From Chryseobacterium sp. OSA05B (GTDB taxonomy: Bacteria > Bacteroidota > Bacteroidia > Flavobacteriales > Weeksellaceae): a DNA stretch of 64,000 nt. Below, in pieces: positions 35,193-43,151 of this stretch. Both the position numbers and the translations under genes were made by a program. The stretch is taken from NCBI RefSeq assembly GCF_019970065.1, contig NZ_JAHXYH010000007.1, forward strand, positions 62,001-126,000, written 5' to 3'. Positions within the stretch are counted from its first letter, which is position 1, and each line of letters starts with the position of its first letter. The notes beneath the pieces are model-generated. The model saw only the letters and a list, made by a program, of their open reading frames with translations. It was not told where the DNA came from and did not search any database.

Positions 35193-35822
35193 TTACAGAT
35201 TCTCATACGTCTGATCTACTAAGAAAGACACCGCTTTTTTGATTTTCTCGCGGCCCTCCTCCGTACTGAGGTCTATCCCACAAAAAACACTGCCGTTTAA
35301 AGCAGAATACATATTCAGATAATAAAGTCCTGAAATGATAATAGCCGATATGGCACGGAAATCCTGTGTCTTTTCTCTAAAATGAGGTTCGATAATGAAT
35401 TTAAAAAGGCTTTCTCCGTTTTCCTCCTGTGCATTGGTCATGTTGTTTAATGCTTTTCGGGGTTCGGATAAGCGCCAAAGCAACAATTTCTGCAGTTCCT
35501 TATTTTTAAATACATAATCATACTGTTCGAGTAACATGGCTTCTGTAAATAATCTTCCTCCGCTTTCGAAATCCGGCACCATTTTATCGGTCGTTACATT
35601 ACTCCAATAATCCTGAGATCTTATGTATTCGTCAATAAGACCGTTCATTCCGCCAAAATAGGTATAAATCATTTTTTTATCTACCCCGGCTACGGTGGCT
35701 ATATCATTAACCTTTAGTCCCGCGTATCCTTTCGTTTTCAGGATTTTTCCAACCGCGTCCAAAAATTTCTTTTTACTGCGTTCCTTGTTTCGGATACTGC
35801 CTGCTGCTGATTTTCTTTCCAT
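35193..35822 (-). CDS. TetR/AcrR-family transcriptional regulator
   Basis: 209 residues. The N-terminal HTH lies at about 15-62 (KILKTKGYAGLKVNDIATVA GVDKKMIYTYFGG), the TetR signature, followed by an all-helical ligand domain. A perfect TTAGACAC-N6-GTGTCTAA palindrome sits 45 bases upstream and overlaps a promoter pointing the other way, so the protein probably represses the divergent unit and perhaps itself. That divergent unit contains only a gene remnant (36036-36290). Ligand unknown. Confidence 0.92.
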   Translation of the reverse strand: MERKSAAGSIRNKERSKKKFLDAVGKILKTKGYAGLKVNDIATVAGVDKKMIYTYFGGMNGLIDEYIRSQDYWSNVTTDKMVPDFESGGRLFTEAMLLEQYDYVFKNKELQKLLLWRLSEPRKALNNMTNAQEENGESLFKFIIEPHFREKTQDFRAISAIIISGLYYLNMYSALNGSVFCGIDLSTEEGREKIKKAVSFLVDQTYENL

Positions 35823-35866
35823 GATTAAACATTCGATGATACAAGTTTATGAAATTTTTAATTATT

Positions 35867-35888
35867 TTAGACACTTGTTAGTGTCTAA
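35867..35888. promoter_or_regulatory. TetR-type operator palindrome TTAGACAC-N6-GTGTCTAA
   Basis: Eight-base perfect arms at 35867-35874 and 35881-35888 around TTGTTA. It lies directly upstream of the TetR gene and overlaps the -33 TTG of the divergent promoter, the normal place for a repressor site. Confidence 0.7.
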
Positions 35889-35901
35889 TTTTATATATTT
35901 G
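35875..35901 (+). promoter_or_regulatory. Divergent promoter inside the TetR operator (TTG-N16-TATATTTG)
   Basis: TTG at 35875-35877 lies in the palindrome centre and TATATTTG at 35894-35901 follows 16 bases later, slightly short of the usual spacing. It points toward the remnant at 36036-36290. Confidence 0.45.
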
Positions 35902-36035
35902 CACAAACTAAGCCATTCCATATATAAAAAACTAATAACAATTCCGATCGCACTAGTGGCGTAGGTCAGTACAAAACAGCCTTCAGGCGCAAGGAAAATA
36001 AGATCCTTACTCCTTTCATATTATCCGGGGATATA

Positions 36036-36290
36036 ATGTTTATGGGAAGTATAAAGGTTTCTTTTAAAGATTTTATCTTTTATCCTGATTCCGAAGGTTG
36101 TCCCACTGCTGATGATTAAAACACTAGCGATCTGAATTCCAGATTTCGAACAGGATCAGTCGGTATCACTTTTACAGCATCAATCCCAGCTGCTGCAGAA
36201 ATGAATCAAGCAAAACTGAATGATTCTATCGTTAAATGGTTCTCTCAGTTTAAAAATGCTTCAGCCATCACCATTGAAAGAAGCAATTGA
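36036..36290 (+). pseudogene. Gene remnant downstream of the TetR operator
   Basis: A single frame from ATG 36036 to TGA 36288 is broken by one TAA at 36117. Protein-like segments are VSFKDFIFYPDSEGCPTADD before the stop and SVGITFTASIPAAAEMNQAK then LNDSIVKWFSQFKNASAITI after it. A strong terminator follows at 36384, and a promoter and operator precede it, so this looks like the decayed target gene of the TetR repressor. About 130 bases before the ATG no longer read as coding. The family is not recognisable. Confidence 0.45.
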
Positions 36291-36383
36291 GAAATGAGAT
36301 TTTGAAACAGCGAAAATGTGGTTGTACCCGTAACATAAAGACAATTTCGAACCAATTTACTAAGGTAAAAACACGCAATGTAA

Positions 36384-36420
36384 GCAGTATCATTAGAACC
36401 CTAATGGTGCTGTTTTTTTT
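36384..36420 (+). terminator. Terminator of the decayed TetR-controlled unit
   Basis: GCAGTATCATTAG pairs with CTAATGGTGCTGT (13 pairs counting G-U) around AACC, followed by a run of T. Confidence 0.78.
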
Positions 36421-36570
36421 ATTTCCCGGAATCCTTTTTGAAACATAATCAAATGGAGGCACGCGAAACATTTTTCTCTCTCTCAAAACGATGCCTTTAT
36501 CCGGACGAATATTTACGTTAAAAATAAAGATGCTACTTTCTACTGACAACCTCTTGTCACACCTACACCC

Positions 36571-36578
36571 TATTTTTG
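36571..36578 (+). promoter_or_regulatory. -7 box TATTTTTG of the VOC gene
   Basis: Exact TAnnTTTG match, ending 24 bases before the ATG at 36603. The nearest TTG (36554) is only 14 bases upstream of it. Confidence 0.42.
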
Positions 36579-36602
36579 TTGGATAATTTAAAATATTCAA
36601 AA

Positions 36603-37016
36603 ATGAATTTAGTATCCATACGCATTATCACGGCCAACATCGAAAATCTTGTGAAATTTTATGAGCAAATCACTGATATCATTGCTATACAGTACACTCC
36701 GGATTTTGCCGAACTTAAAACATCAACCGCAACCCTTGCGATCGGAAGCACAAGGACACTGCAGTTTTTTGGTGGAGAAAGTGTAGCACAACCCGCTGAA
36801 AACCGTACCGCAATCATAGAATTTTTAGTGGATGATGTAGATGGGGAATTTGACCGCTTAAAAAATGTTATTTCTCCTTACATTGTACAGGAACCGACAA
36901 TCATGCCGTGGGGTAACAAATCAATGCTGTTCAGGGACCCTGATGGCAATCTGGTCAATTTCTTTACCCCAGTAACAAAAGAGTCGGTGGAAAAATTTAC
37001 AACGAAGCAGGACTAA
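36603..37016 (+). CDS. VOC-superfamily (glyoxalase/dioxygenase-like) protein
   Basis: 137 residues from the ATG at 36603; a TTG at 36576 in the same frame lies inside the promoter box and is rejected. The two beta-alpha-beta-beta-beta modules of the VOC fold are visible: IRIITANIENLVKFYEQITD at the start, and AIIEFLVDDVDGEFDRL with NKSMLFRDPDGNLVNFFTPV at the end. Many such stand-alone proteins bind small ligands, and some confer resistance or act as lyases. The substrate cannot be inferred. A terminator follows at 37051. Confidence 0.88.
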   Translation: MNLVSIRIITANIENLVKFYEQITDIIAIQYTPDFAELKTSTATLAIGSTRTLQFFGGESVAQPAENRTAIIEFLVDDVDGEFDRLKNVISPYIVQEPTIMPWGNKSMLFRDPDGNLVNFFTPVTKESVEKFTTKQD

Positions 37017-37050
37017 AATAGTGATAGAGCAAAAATATTGTTTCAATACT

Positions 37051-37083
37051 AAGGCTTGGATTTTATAATCTGAGTCTTTTTTT
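37051..37083 (+). terminator. Terminator of the VOC gene
   Basis: AAGGCTTGGATT and AATCTGAGTCTT form a 12-pair stem with G-U pairs and a TTAT loop, then a T run. Confidence 0.68.
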
Positions 37084-37404
37084 ATTAATCTATTTTTTGA
37101 CTGGGTTTTGAGCCTTTGTAAAAATTTATTTTAACGTTAGAAAAATAAAGATTCTACTTCTTCAGGTATCAAGATAATTCGTTTTGATACCACATTGTAA
37201 TTGCATTTTCAACAAATAAAGAGTTTAATCATCAGAATTTGTAAAATAATTTGAATTATAGTGTAAATTGGAACAGGATTGGAAAGTAATTTAAGCTTAG
37301 CTTGGATTAAAGAATCAGGAGTAAGGAACTTAAATCAGGAATTCACCTGAATAATTTCCCTCTTCCGGCTTCCCTAGGAAATAAACACCAATAAAAACAA
37401 TACA
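37084..37404 (+). other. 321-base spacer before the AsmA-like gene
   Basis: AT-rich DNA with no ORF, repeat or hairpin that I can support. It presumably holds the promoter of the 828-residue gene. Confidence 0.3.
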
Positions 37405-39891
37405 ATGGAAAAAAAAATAATTTCGAAAAAAAGCGGAAAAAGAAAGAGAGTCGCATTGATCGTCATTGGGACTCTGCTTGTTCTGGGGCTTATTTTCCCG
37501 TTTGCCCTGAATATGTATCTCAAAAATAAACTGCCGGCGCTGGTGAATGAAAAAACACCTTATCAAATCCGTCTTACAGATTTCAATCTTAATCTTTTTA
37601 AAGGCGATATTTCGGCGAACTCAATAAACATTACCACTAAACAGACAAAAGATCCGGCCGTCACTCAGATCAACGGAAATATTAAAAGTCTGCGTATACA
37701 GAATTTTGGGATCTGGAAGGCTCTATTCAACAAATCTTATCATATTAAAGAGCTGCAGCTGATTGATCCTGATGTAAAAGTGATACTGGGAAAATCAAAA
37801 GAAAAAAAGGATGCGCCAAAGAAAAAAATCAATTTTGGAATTGAAAATATTCTGGTGACCAACGGAAATATTTCGGTGAAGGATAATAACAAAAAAGATG
37901 TGGCTACCGGAAAAAATATCAATATTAATCTGACGGAAATCAAACTGAGCGAAAATGTATCAAAAATCCCCGTTGAATTTAAAAATTTTAAGATTGATGC
38001 TCATGACGTATTGATTACTGTAAACGATTTTTATCAGATCTACGCCACAAAAATTGATGCAAAAAATAAACAGCTTCATATTTCCGAATTTCATCTGAAA
38101 CCAATTGAAAGTCCTGCACTCTACAACGCTAAAAATGTCTTTGATCTGAAAATCAATCAGCTTGCTGCGGACAATTTCACGGTGAATAAGGATTCTTTGA
38201 TCATTGAAAATGCAAAATTTGTAAAACCCCAACTGACCGTTACTTCAACCAACAAAAAAGAGGTCAAAGAAAATCCTAAAGAAGTCAACCTGAAGATCGG
38301 CATCAAAAATCTTGATTTCGGGCAGGGTTCCGTTCTTATTCAGCAACGGGACAAAACAAAAGTGGCTTCTGTAGATAATTTCCACCTGAATCTGAAAGAT
38401 ATTGTCTTCGACAAAAAAACAGTGAAGGAGAAGATTCCTTTTGCATTTTCAACCCACAATATTGAATTTGAAAACATCTATTTCAAAACCGATCCTGTGC
38501 AGGCGGTGAACATAAAAAAAATCACATCAAATGATTCTAATATTTTCATTAATGATATAGCGTTTACTGCCCTTGGAAAAAGTGCAGAGAAAGACGTTTT
38601 CAATATTAAAACCGAGAAAGTAGAAATATTGAACAACACCTCAAAATTTGCAGGACAGCAGCTTCAGCTTCAACTGGGAAAAATTAATGTGTACCGTCCC
38701 CATGTAGAAATCATTGCCGCAACTCATAAACCGAAGGTTACTAAAAAAAGCAATACTGCCACACCGGATCTGCTGGCCAATCTGGGAGCGCTTCATATTA
38801 TAGACGGCACTTTTGTTCAGAAAAAAGCCGGTCAGGATAAAATGAAGATTGATAATTTTAACGTACAGCTCAATTCAGTTACTACCAATAAGGACATCCT
38901 GAAAGAATCAATCCCATTTCATAGTAAAAGCCAACTTATTACCGCTAAAAAAATCGATGTTGATGCCGGGAAATACTATCGCCTGAAAGTTGATCAGATT
39001 AAAAATACAGGAAAACTTACCGCTCTTAGCAACTTTGCTTTCCTTCCTAAATATTCAAGAGCCCAGTTTAACCGTTTAATCGCCGTTGAAGAGGATTTGT
39101 ATACGATAAAGGCAAAATCTGTGATGATCACTGATAAAAATTCAACACTCGGGTCAAAAACAAGCATAGACCTCGATCAGATTATTTTTGACGGTATCGA
39201 CTGTAATATCTATCATGACCTCGCTCCACCTGATGATATCGGGATAAGATATATGTTCAGTAAAAAGCTTCGTGATGTGAAATTCCCACTTTACATCAAA
39301 AATATAGACATCAAAAACTCACACCTTACCTACGAGGAAGTGGCAGAGAAGGCGAAAATCCCGGGTAAGCTTACTTTTGCTCATTTTAACGCGAAAATCA
39401 GAGACGTAAACAGTGCAAAGATGAAAGGGAAACCGACACTGGTGAAAGTAGATTCGAATTTTGACTTTTTTGGTGACGCCCCTACAGATGTGCATTGGCA
39501 GTTTGATGTTGCCAACAAAAATGATGATTATGCCATCAACGGAACTATACAAAACCTGTCTGTGCAAAATGCCAACTTATTTGTGAGACCTTATCTTAAC
39601 GTAAGCCTTGATGGCCAGATTCATTATCTGAAATTTGATTATAAAGGAAGCAGTAAGCAAATCGGGGGTAATTTTTATTTTAAATACACCAATATGGAAG
39701 TCAACTTTTTAAATAAAAATACAGGTAAAGAAAGAAAACTGCTTAGTGCTGTTGCCAATATTTTTGTTAAAAATGATTCAAAAGGTGAACCCAATCATGT
39801 GGAAGTTGATGTAAAGCGTGATCCCAATAAGAGTTTCTTTAATACACTTTGGCAGGGAATTATGGAGGGGCTGAAGAAGTATTTGATTTAG
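37405..39891 (+). CDS. AsmA-like/DUF748 envelope protein
   Basis: 828 residues. A Lys-rich cytoplasmic start (about 1-14) precedes one transmembrane helix (VALIVIGTLLVLGLIFPFAL, about 15-36). A long repetitive beta-rich periplasmic domain follows, with typical AsmA/DUF748 phrases: IRLTDFNLNLFKGDISANSI, LKELQ-like IKELQLIDPDVKV, GIENILVTNGNISV and a closing VDVKRDPNKSFFNTLWQGI. Proteins of this class are thought to bridge the periplasm and move lipids or assist outer-membrane biogenesis. No neighbour suggests a specific cargo. The family call is good. Confidence 0.85.
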   Translation: MEKKIISKKSGKRKRVALIVIGTLLVLGLIFPFALNMYLKNKLPALVNEKTPYQIRLTDFNLNLFKGDISANSINITTKQTKDPAVTQINGNIKSLRIQNFGIWKALFNKSYHIKELQLIDPDVKVILGKSKEKKDAPKKKINFGIENILVTNGNISVKDNNKKDVATGKNININLTEIKLSENVSKIPVEFKNFKIDAHDVLITVNDFYQIYATKIDAKNKQLHISEFHLKPIESPALYNAKNVFDLKINQLAADNFTVNKDSLIIENAKFVKPQLTVTSTNKKEVKENPKEVNLKIGIKNLDFGQGSVLIQQRDKTKVASVDNFHLNLKDIVFDKKTVKEKIPFAFSTHNIEFENIYFKTDPVQAVNIKKITSNDSNIFINDIAFTALGKSAEKDVFNIKTEKVEILNNTSKFAGQQLQLQLGKINVYRPHVEIIAATHKPKVTKKSNTATPDLLANLGALHIIDGTFVQKKAGQDKMKIDNFNVQLNSVTTNKDILKESIPFHSKSQLITAKKIDVDAGKYYRLKVDQIKNTGKLTALSNFAFLPKYSRAQFNRLIAVEEDLYTIKAKSVMITDKNSTLGSKTSIDLDQIIFDGIDCNIYHDLAPPDDIGIRYMFSKKLRDVKFPLYIKNIDIKNSHLTYEEVAEKAKIPGKLTFAHFNAKIRDVNSAKMKGKPTLVKVDSNFDFFGDAPTDVHWQFDVANKNDDYAINGTIQNLSVQNANLFVRPYLNVSLDGQIHYLKFDYKGSSKQIGGNFYFKYTNMEVNFLNKNTGKERKLLSAVANIFVKNDSKGEPNHVEVDVKRDPNKSFFNTLWQGIMEGLKKYLI

Positions 39892-39892
39892 A

Positions 39893-40013
39893 ATTCTGGT
39901 TTTGGGTTTGAGAGTCGGAGGATTGGAGAGTTTGAGGGTTTGAGGGTTTCGGAACGTCTGATGTCTAAAATCTGACGTCTTGTATCTTGGTTCTTAGCTC
40001 TTGGCTTCACAAT
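39893..40013. repeat. Low-complexity intergenic word repeat (TTTGAGGGTTTGAGGG / TCTGATGTCTAAAATCTGACG type)
   Basis: The tract holds GGTTTGAGAGTCGGAGG, GGAGAGTTTGAGGGTTTGAG, GTCTGATGTCTAAAATCTGA and TTGGTTCTTAGCTCTTGGC between two convergent genes. It shares words and order with 27745-27870. Confidence 0.45.
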
Positions 40014-40036
40014 TGACTCTCTCAAACCCACCCATT

Positions 40037-41065
40037 TTATTTTTTCGAAATAAAACCGATCGCTTCTTGAATGTTTTTGTCTGCCAGCAGATCATTGAAA
40101 TTGTCCTGTTTTGAAACAGTGATATCAGGAACGATATGTTCATAATAATTGCCGTTTCTATCACTGTCATAGGCTACACTTAAAATCAGTATCGTATCAA
40201 AAGGTAATCTGATATCAACATTGGATGTGGTCATTCCAAAGGTGGGTTCTCCTATTAAAATGGTATTGGGTCTGCCTTTAAATGCCAATGCCGTTACTTC
40301 TCCGGAACTGGCGGTTAGTGGGCCTGTAATAACGGCTACTTTCGCTTTGTCAATCAGTTCTCCCTTCGGATTTATATAAGACGATTTTTTAGAGTTACTT
40401 ACATAATTTCCTTTTTCCAGCTTTACTCTAGAATTCTGTTTTTTATTGCGGTCTACAGTACCCCAAATATCGTTATCCCCCAATAAATCATATAAAGCAA
40501 GCAACATCGCAGCAGAGTTCCCACCTGTATTAAAGCGCAGATCAAGAACCCAGCCTTCTGTTTTATTTTTGGTTTTAAAATCAGCAATCTGATCATACAT
40601 CGGCTGAGCTATTTTATGGACATTTTCAGGACTGAAATCCAAGAACGTGATATTCGGCATTAAGATATATCCAATATTTCCGTTCAGAGCTTTCACTTCA
40701 AAGCCGGGCTTGGTCGCAAATTTTTCTTTCCATTGGGCACTTAAATTATCCGTTGATGCTTTTACAGTTGTTCCATAGGATTTATTTTTATAAAAAACTT
40801 TGCAGTGTGTGCCTCCTATTTTACCAAATAACACTTCTGTTTCCTTTAATGAACTTTTAAAATCACTGTACTTGGTTAAATTCTGATTCGTTTCAGTTCC
40901 TACCTTTTTCCAATCTACATCTTTCCTGAGAAGATAATCAGATTTTAGCATGATCAGGAGTTTATCATAGAACACTTTTATACTGTCCTGTGAGGTCATT
41001 ATTTTTTGTGCATTCAGATGGAATGATAAACCACAAATACAAAGCAATACCAATATTTTTTTCAT
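40037..41065 (-). CDS. Exported S41-family peptidase, Lys of the dyad replaced by Met
   Basis: 342 residues with signal peptide MKKILVLLCICGLSFHLNAQ. The S41 core is present: GWVLDLRFNTGGNSAAML (171-188), VAVITGPLTASSGE with nucleophile S253 by alignment with Tsp, and ILIGEPTFGMTT. In Tsp/CtpA the last motif ends FGK, supplying the general base; here it is FGM (M278). A GGTHC motif (H87) could supply a His as in tricorn-type S41 members, so activity by a Ser-His mechanism is possible. No PDZ domain is evident. Monocistronic and minus strand. Confidence 0.85.
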   Translation of the reverse strand: MKKILVLLCICGLSFHLNAQKIMTSQDSIKVFYDKLLIMLKSDYLLRKDVDWKKVGTETNQNLTKYSDFKSSLKETEVLFGKIGGTHCKVFYKNKSYGTTVKASTDNLSAQWKEKFATKPGFEVKALNGNIGYILMPNITFLDFSPENVHKIAQPMYDQIADFKTKNKTEGWVLDLRFNTGGNSAAMLLALYDLLGDNDIWGTVDRNKKQNSRVKLEKGNYVSNSKKSSYINPKGELIDKAKVAVITGPLTASSGEVTALAFKGRPNTILIGEPTFGMTTSNVDIRLPFDTILILSVAYDSDRNGNYYEHIVPDITVSKQDNFNDLLADKNIQEAIGFISKK

Positions 41066-41134
41066 GTTTTAGGCTGATAGTTATTAATTTTTATAATAAT
41101 CCAATATAATTAATTTAAAAATACTCTATTCAAT

Positions 41135-41254
41135 CTATTTTACTTTTAATTGAGGAAAAAAAGCGGCTTTTCCGGCGAATCTTAATGAGTTCAACATGAA
41201 CTTTCGGCTTACCTCTTCCAATTTAAGGTCCTTAATTTTAATTTTTTCACTCAT
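41135..41254 (-). CDS. Possible 39-residue small protein
   Basis: ATG at 41254 and TAG at 41135-41137 enclose a basic peptide starting MSEKIKIKDLKLEEVSRKF and ending RFAGKAAFFPQLKVK. The composition is leader-like (charged, helical, few Cys), but there is no GG cleavage site and no RiPP enzyme nearby. It lies in a 447-base gap (41066-41512) otherwise free of features. Weak evidence. Confidence 0.3.
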   Translation of the reverse strand: MSEKIKIKDLKLEEVSRKFMLNSLRFAGKAAFFPQLKVK

Positions 41255-41512
41255 GAACACAAATTATTTAAATAAAATCATCATTAATTCAGCTCGTTTC
41301 ATTTTTTATGCGCAACACAGCAAGAACATCCATTTCCAGCTGATCATCAGGATATTCCAAATGCAAAATATGAATCCGGCACTGAAAAAATGATATAAGA
41401 TTTCAAAAAAAATAATAATAAATCTGAATAAAATAATTTCTTTTGTGCTTTAATCTTTATTTTCCTTTGATTTATTTTAGCTTATGGGTAAATTTGTATA
41501 AAAATAAAATTC

Positions 41513-41872
41513 ATGAACTATACACTTGAGCTCAATACACAGGAACCTGGTTCCAATATTGTATTTAACACAATCGTATTTGATCCGTTCAAGGTTAATA
41601 TAATTGAAAGATATGTGGGAAAGATGAATTTCCATCCTAAATTATCTTACGTCTTATTTAAAATCAGAACTCTGGATAATGAAATCATTAAAACAAGAGA
41701 AGGTAATGGAAGGGTAAAAATTAAAGGAGATCATTTTGAAACATACCAGAGACTGGTAAGAGTCCTGAATTCCTATGATTATAAAAACAAACTGATCAAC
41801 CGAAAAGAAGCCGATCAGGATTATGTTCACTTCATTCTGAGTCTGGTGCTTGCCAATTATCAGCTGAGCTAA
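41513..41872 (+). CDS. Hypothetical protein, 119 residues
   Basis: No signal peptide or membrane helix. The first half looks beta-rich (YTLELNTQEPGSNIVFNTIV, LSYVLFKIRTLDNEIIKT) and the second half helical (GDHFETYQRLVRVLNSYDYK, DQDYVHFILSLVLANYQ). I do not recognise the family. Codon use is like its neighbours and the spacing to the next gene is 97 bases. It is probably a real cytoplasmic protein. Confidence 0.6.
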   Translation: MNYTLELNTQEPGSNIVFNTIVFDPFKVNIIERYVGKMNFHPKLSYVLFKIRTLDNEIIKTREGNGRVKIKGDHFETYQRLVRVLNSYDYKNKLINRKEADQDYVHFILSLVLANYQLS

Positions 41873-41969
41873 ACATTTTTATTGATCGCCTTATTGCCAT
41901 CCAAAAGCCGTATTCCGGCCCATAAATTTAGGTTAATTATTCATTTCAAACAGAAACCAATATACACCT

Positions 41970-42314
41970 ATGGATCATAAAACAGTTTTGAAAAAGGCCA
42001 ATGCAGCCATCTCGGAGGGTGATCACGAAACCTTCCTTGCTTATTGTGCCGAAAATGTTAAATGGACATTTGTGGGAGACCGGGTACTTTCAGGAAAAGA
42101 CGAAATACGCCGTTATATGGCGGATACCTACAAAAAACCTCCCCAATTCAATGTAGAACATATGATTGGCGAGGGTAATTATGTAACGGCAGTAGGGACC
42201 ATTAGCCTGATGAATGAAGACGGGCAATGGATCGACTATGACTACTGTGACATCTGGAGATTTGAAAACGGTCTAATGGCTGAACTGAAAGCTTTTGTCA
42301 TAGAAAAAAAGTAA
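41970..42314 (+). CDS. NTF2-like/SnoaL-like small protein
   Basis: 114 residues forming one NTF2-like cone fold: KTVLKKANAAISEGDHETFL at the N-terminal helix, CAENVKWTFVGDRVLSGKDE, then strands ending DYCDIWRFENGLMAELKAFV. Such proteins are small ligand-binding or polyketide-cyclase-like enzymes. With no neighbour in the same pathway the substrate is unknown. Confidence 0.85.
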   Translation: MDHKTVLKKANAAISEGDHETFLAYCAENVKWTFVGDRVLSGKDEIRRYMADTYKKPPQFNVEHMIGEGNYVTAVGTISLMNEDGQWIDYDYCDIWRFENGLMAELKAFVIEKK

Positions 42315-42369
42315 TCCATGAATGAAATAAGACTGAAATCATTTTATTGTCTAAATCATTCAATGTATT

Positions 42370-42864
42370 TTATTTTTTACTGAAAGCAATCGCATCCACT
42401 TCAATCATCATATGATCCAGTGCCAATTTAGGAACCGGAATCAGAGTACTTGCCGGGAACGTATGTTTTCCCCATGTTTTATGCATTTCTTCCGTCCATA
42501 TTTTAAGTTTTTCCTGATCATGATCAACAATGAGTATCGTGATTTTAAGAACATCCTTCACTCCTAATCCATATTCTGCAAGCACAGTCTGCAGATTCTT
42601 CAGAGAATACCTCACCTGAGTTCTAAAATCTTCGGATAGACTATGTTTCAAATCTTCTCCGCCGCTTTGCCCGGATATAAATACATATTGGCCTTCCCCA
42701 TCATGGGTGATCGCATGAGAAAAAGCAAACGGAGTGGGATCAAAAAGAGTTTTGGGGTTTTTGTTAATGACAGATGGTGTGCTGATTTTATTGTGATCTT
42801 TACTCTGTGAAAAGGCAAGACATCCTATGCAGAAAGCAGACAGGGTAAATAATATACGCTTCAT
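42370..42864 (-). CDS. Exported RidA/YjgF-family protein lacking the catalytic Arg
   Basis: 164 residues. An N-terminal signal peptide (MKRILFTLSAFCIGCLAFSQ) is unusual for this normally cytosolic enamine/imine deaminase family. The RidA core is clear: YVFISGQSGG (60-69), FRTQVRYSLKNLQTVLAEYG (80-99), DVLKITILIVD and MMIEVDAIAF. In active RidA the loop is P-A-R-S; here it is FPAST (136-140), so the Arg that binds the substrate carboxylate is Ser139. Together this points to a periplasmic ligand-binding or divergent enzyme rather than a classical RidA. A palindrome overlaps its promoter region. Confidence 0.85.
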   Translation of the reverse strand: MKRILFTLSAFCIGCLAFSQSKDHNKISTPSVINKNPKTLFDPTPFAFSHAITHDGEGQYVFISGQSGGEDLKHSLSEDFRTQVRYSLKNLQTVLAEYGLGVKDVLKITILIVDHDQEKLKIWTEEMHKTWGKHTFPASTLIPVPKLALDHMMIEVDAIAFSKK

Positions 42865-42891
42865 GATATTTTTTGTATTGAATTAATAAAG

Positions 42892-42935
42892 CAAATGTAG
42901 ATTTCAACCTCTTTAAAACATTCAACATATGTTGA
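42892..42935 (-). promoter_or_regulatory. Promoter and palindromic operator of the RidA-like gene
   Basis: On the minus strand, TACATTTG (42899-42892) is a -7 box 28 bases before the ATG. The TTG at 42925-42923, 23 bases upstream, lies inside the perfect palindrome TCAACATATGTTGA (42922-42935). A TTGAC word repeats about 20 bases further upstream. A regulator binding there would block the promoter. Confidence 0.45.
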
Positions 42936-43032
42936 CATTTTTACTTTTTATTGACATTACATTTGTTGAATTTTTAAACGCTGAATACAGAAATGGAAAT
43001 GAAGGCCGGCAGATCTTGATGATGAAAATAAA

Positions 43033-43058
43033 AAACCTCCAAATCAATTTGAAGGTTT
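43033..43058 (-). terminator. Terminator of pncA
   Basis: AAACCTTCAAAT-TG-ATTTGGAGGTTT on the minus strand followed by T-rich sequence, about 95 bases after the pncA stop. Confidence 0.65.
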
Positions 43059-43151
43059 CATTCTTTTAGTGGAAATTAATGGATCTGCCAAAACTGATTC
43101 CCCACATTATTTATCCCATATTCTATAAAATATTCAGGAGAACATAAACCG

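Noticed and set aside
36291..36600. Minus-strand 110-codon frame upstream of the VOC gene
   Set aside because: It runs through the terminator at 36384-36420 and the promoter box at 36571, so it is probably not a gene.
36576..36602. TTG start that would lengthen the VOC protein by 9 residues
   Set aside because: It lies inside the TATTTTTG promoter box, and the ATG at 36603 gives the conserved family start.
41196..41393. Plus-strand 65-codon frame in the 41-kb gap
   Set aside because: Composition is not protein-like and it overlaps the minus-strand small frame; no promoter or start context.
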